From NCBI GenBank assembly GCA_001796155.1, contig MGLU01000080.1:1763-10397 (forward strand): 8,635 bases of DNA. Direction: 5' to 3'. The stretch comes from Chlamydiae bacterium RIFCSPHIGHO2_12_FULL_27_8. Lineage in GTDB: Bacteria > Chlamydiota > Chlamydiia > Chlamydiales > SM23-39. The translations under genes and the position numbers were made by a program. This document shows, in pieces, positions 6,507 through 8,635 of the stretch (within the stretch, counting starts at the first letter, position 1; each line of letters begins with the position of its first letter). The notes under the pieces were generated by a model. It saw only the letters and a list, made by a program, of their open reading frames with translations, made no database searches and had not been told where the DNA came from.

Positions 6507-8025
6507 CTATAGCTTCTCCATTAAGAGAAAATTTATAGTCATTTAAATGTAGTGTATCATCAGTTTTTATGTTTAAATAACTTTGTGTGTTTTTTGCAAG
6601 TGTAATAAAATAATTTTTGTCATTTGATTTTAAATATTTATCAACCTCAGGATGTACTGTTACTTCAATTTGAGATTTTTGATTTGTTGAAAATAATCTT
6701 TTTAAAATTCTCTCTATTTCAAGAGAGGTTGTTTCAAAGTTTTTTATTACTCCATTTCCGCTGCAATAAGGACATTGTGTAAAAATAGTTTGTAAAAGAG
6801 ATTCTCTAGCCCTTTGCCTTGTCATTTCAACAAGCCCAAACTCGCTCATTCCTAAAATTGTGCATTTTGCAAAATCATCTTTCATGAAATCTTTGAGTTT
6901 TTCTAAAACTCTTCTTTGATTTTTTCTGCTTCTCATATCTATAAAATCGCAGATAATTAGTCCGCCGACATTTCTAAGCCTTAATTGTCTTGCAATTTCT
7001 TCTGCAGCTTCCAAATTAATCCTTACCAAAGTCTCTTCAACATTTGTAACTTTTTCTTTTGAACTTCTCCCTGAATTCACATCTATTGTAAACATAGCTT
7101 CAGTTTTATCAAAAAATAAATAACCTCCGGATGGAAGCCATACCTTCCTTTTCAACGCTTTATCAATCTCTTTTTCAACTCCGAATTTTTCAAAAAGGGG
7201 AGTAGCTCTATGATACCTTTCAATGATCAGAGGATGTTCCTTTTCATAATTTCTATATATATAATTGCATTTGTGAAATATTGAAGGGTCATCCACTAAA
7301 ATTTTATCATATTTTTTATCAACAGCAGTTATAATAGCCTTTTTTAAAAGAGTCCACTCTTCATGCAGAATTTTCGGCCCTTTTGAAGCATTAAATTTTT
7401 CTACTATTTCTTCCCAAAGTTTTAAAAGTTCCGTCGCTTCTTCTACAAGCATCTCAGTTGTAGCATTTGCAGAAGCTGTTCTGCAGATCAATCCCATATC
7501 TTTAGGCATTTCAAAGGATTTTATAAGGTTTTTCAATCTGTCTCTTAATGCCTTATTCTCTATTTTTCTTGAAACTCCCTTATGAGGTGTATTTGGAAGT
7601 AAAACTAAATACCTTCCCGGTATTGATACATTTGATGTAAGTCTGGCTCCTTTTGTCCCAATAGATTCTTTGACTACCTGCACAAGCACAGGCTGGTTTA
7701 ATTTCAAAAGTTTTGAAATATCCCGGCTTGAAGAAGACGTTTTATTGTCTTGATAATCTACTTCAAATTCCATATCAAACATTTCTTCAAACTTTCTTCT
7801 GTTTATTAAAATATCATCTATGTGTATAAATCCATTTTCACCTTCAGCAATATCAATAAATGCAGATTGAATGTTATGTAAGATGTTTTTTACTTCACCT
7901 CTATAAATATTTCCGGTTATCTGTCTAGTTTTTTTTCGATCAATTATTAAATCATGCAGTACATTATAGTTCATGTAAGCATATCTAATTTCTTTGGATT
8001 CTACATTTATTAGAATTTCTTTCAT
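6499..8025 (-). CDS. rng: Ribonuclease G (RNase E/G family)
   Basis: The 508-aa product is close to E. coli RNase G in length (489 aa) and lacks the long C-terminal scaffold of RNase E. An S1 RNA-binding domain occupies about 35-125 (GNIYRGEVKNILHNIQSAFI and GFIHIDDIL), with the usual inserted segment around 72-108. VSIPGRYLVLLP and the 5'-sensor/RNase H-like region follow. The catalytic metal-binding aspartates are D315 in FTIDVNSGR and D360 in IICDFIDM, at positions equivalent to D303 and D346 of RNase E. The zinc-link CPYC (C418, C421) that joins subunits is intact. The enzyme cuts single-stranded A/U-rich RNA in rRNA maturation and mRNA decay in the cytoplasm. The ATG at 8025 has a weak ribosome site, GGTGA at 8034-8030. 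It overlaps plsB at its 3' end. The chlamydial equivalent is annotated cafE. Confidence 0.95.
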   Translation of the reverse strand: MKEILINVESKEIRYAYMNYNVLHDLIIDRKKTRQITGNIYRGEVKNILHNIQSAFIDIAEGENGFIHIDDILINRRKFEEMFDMEFEVDYQDNKTSSSSRDISKLLKLNQPVLVQVVKESIGTKGARLTSNVSIPGRYLVLLPNTPHKGVSRKIENKALRDRLKNLIKSFEMPKDMGLICRTASANATTEMLVEEATELLKLWEEIVEKFNASKGPKILHEEWTLLKKAIITAVDKKYDKILVDDPSIFHKCNYIYRNYEKEHPLIIERYHRATPLFEKFGVEKEIDKALKRKVWLPSGGYLFFDKTEAMFTIDVNSGRSSKEKVTNVEETLVRINLEAAEEIARQLRLRNVGGLIICDFIDMRSRKNQRRVLEKLKDFMKDDFAKCTILGMSEFGLVEMTRQRARESLLQTIFTQCPYCSGNGVIKNFETTSLEIERILKRLFSTNQKSQIEVTVHPEVDKYLKSNDKNYFITLAKNTQSYLNIKTDDTLHLNDYKFSLNGEAIDV

Positions 8026-8053
8026 TAGTTCACCGGTATATTAGGTTTTTTAT

Positions 8054-8082
8054 ATAATACTTGAATAATTAAACTTTTTCCA
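8054..8082 (-). promoter_or_regulatory. Candidate promoter for rng-plsB-ptr
   Basis: In the plsX-rng gap the minus strand has TGGAAA (8082-8077, 4 of 6 matches to TTGACA), a 17-nt spacer, then TATTAT (8059-8054, 5 of 6 matches to TATAAT). A start about 7 nt on would give a leader of roughly 20 nt containing the GGTGA ribosome site of rng. No hairpin terminator for plsX is visible in the gap, so read-through from plsX is also likely. Confidence 0.4.
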
Positions 8083-8112
8083 CTTTAAAAAAAATAAGAT
8101 TATATAAATAAA

Positions 8113-8635
8113 TTATTTATAGAGAATTTTTTTTATAGAAACTATCAGATCTTTTTTTACAAATTCTACAGAGCCTTTTATTGCTGAAATCACAGATTCA
8201 ATAGTTGAATAACTATGACATTTAATTATCAGCTCTCTAGCTCCAATTAATATTGCCCCCGGATAATTTTCATAGTATAAACTATTTTTTAATTCATTCA
8301 TTAGATCGAAACTGTTATCAAGAGCCTTTTTGTAAATTTTATCAATGATAAAACTTGTAATTCCTTCTGAAGTTTTTAAAAAAATATTACCTGTAAAACC
8401 ATCTGTTACCAAAACGTCTACTTTACCTTCGAAAACCTCTTTTGCTTCTATGTTTCCAACAAAATTAAAAAAAGTTTTTTTCTTTGATAAACTATTAAAT
8501 GTTTTTCTGATTTCAGCCGTTCCCTTTTGTTTTTCGCTTCCAATATTCAAAAGCCCAACCTTTATGTCTTTTCTTGAAATTACCCTCTGAAATGCAGCTC
8601 CAAGTGATGCAAAATCAACCAAATCTTTTGATTTA
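8113..8635 (-). CDS. plsX: Phosphate acyltransferase PlsX, C-terminal part (runs off right edge)
   Basis: The frame is open to the right edge, so only about 173 C-terminal residues are visible of a protein usually 320-350 aa. The edge reads KSKDLVDFASLGAAFQRV, and the TTG there (8622) is an internal leucine codon, not a start. Diagnostic PlsX strings are VGLLNIGSEKQKGT, FVGNIEAKEVFEGKVDVLV and TDGFTGNIFLKTSEG; the conserved lysine in LKTSEG is kept. The family converts acyl-ACP to acyl-phosphate, the donor for PlsY, at the cytoplasmic face of the membrane. Here it neighbours a plant-type PlsB that is expected to use acyl-ACP directly, so the cluster joins two entry points to phosphatidate synthesis. 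rpmF commonly lies upstream of plsX and would be outside the window. The stop TAA at 8115-8113 is 87 nt before rng. Confidence 0.93.
   Translation of the reverse strand, partial: KSKDLVDFASLGAAFQRVISRKDIKVGLLNIGSEKQKGTAEIRKTFNSLSKKKTFFNFVGNIEAKEVFEGKVDVLVTDGFTGNIFLKTSEGITSFIIDKIYKKALDNSFDLMNELKNSLYYENYPGAILIGARELIIKCHSYSTIESVISAIKGSVEFVKKDLIVSIKKILYK

Noticed and set aside
8620..8622. TTG at 8622 as the start of plsX
   Set aside because: The frame stays open to the window edge and the upstream codons continue PlsX sequence; the visible part is only the C-terminal half of the protein.

Overview
The window is very AT-rich. It most likely comes from a member of the Chlamydiota, probably an environmental lineage rather than a Chlamydia species. 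This rests on gene content and order: a plant/plastid-type soluble glycerol-3-phosphate acyltransferase, characteristic of chlamydiae and plants, sits between an RNase G gene and a ~955-aa insulinase-family protease, with plsX just upstream. From memory, Chlamydia trachomatis has the same neighbourhood (ptr, plsB, cafE/rng, then rpmF and plsX). The phylum call is an inference without a database search.

Region 1 (about 1-2533) is an accessory segment. Reading on the minus strand from high to low coordinates, it holds an IS200/IS605-type element with an intact Y1 transposase (tnpA) and an intact RNA-guided nuclease gene (tnpB). Immediately after tnpB comes the 5' part of a group II intron: ribozyme domains I-III, then the first 83 codons of its reverse transcriptase/maturase, which runs off the left edge. 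On the other side of the IS, on the plus strand, lies a 5'-truncated Vsr mismatch endonuclease pseudogene. Its homology begins almost exactly where the IS left end is inferred.

Region 2 (about 2587-8635, all minus strand) is a compact housekeeping cluster: plsX (partial, 3' half), rng, plsB and ptr. rng and plsB overlap by 8 nt, and plsB and ptr are separated by 1 nt, so the last three are almost certainly co-transcribed. A plausible sigma-70-like promoter lies in the 87-nt gap between plsX and rng. A possible 24-codon ORF starts inside the end of ptr and may be the remnant of a further gene.

PlsX and PlsB both act at the entry to phospholipid synthesis. RNase G matures and decays RNA, and the M16 protease probably degrades peptides outside the cytoplasm. 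The most interesting part is the junction where tnpB meets the group II intron. The guide segment of any TnpB-associated RNA would be copied from the sequence just past the IS right end, which here lies in or next to the intron ribozyme.
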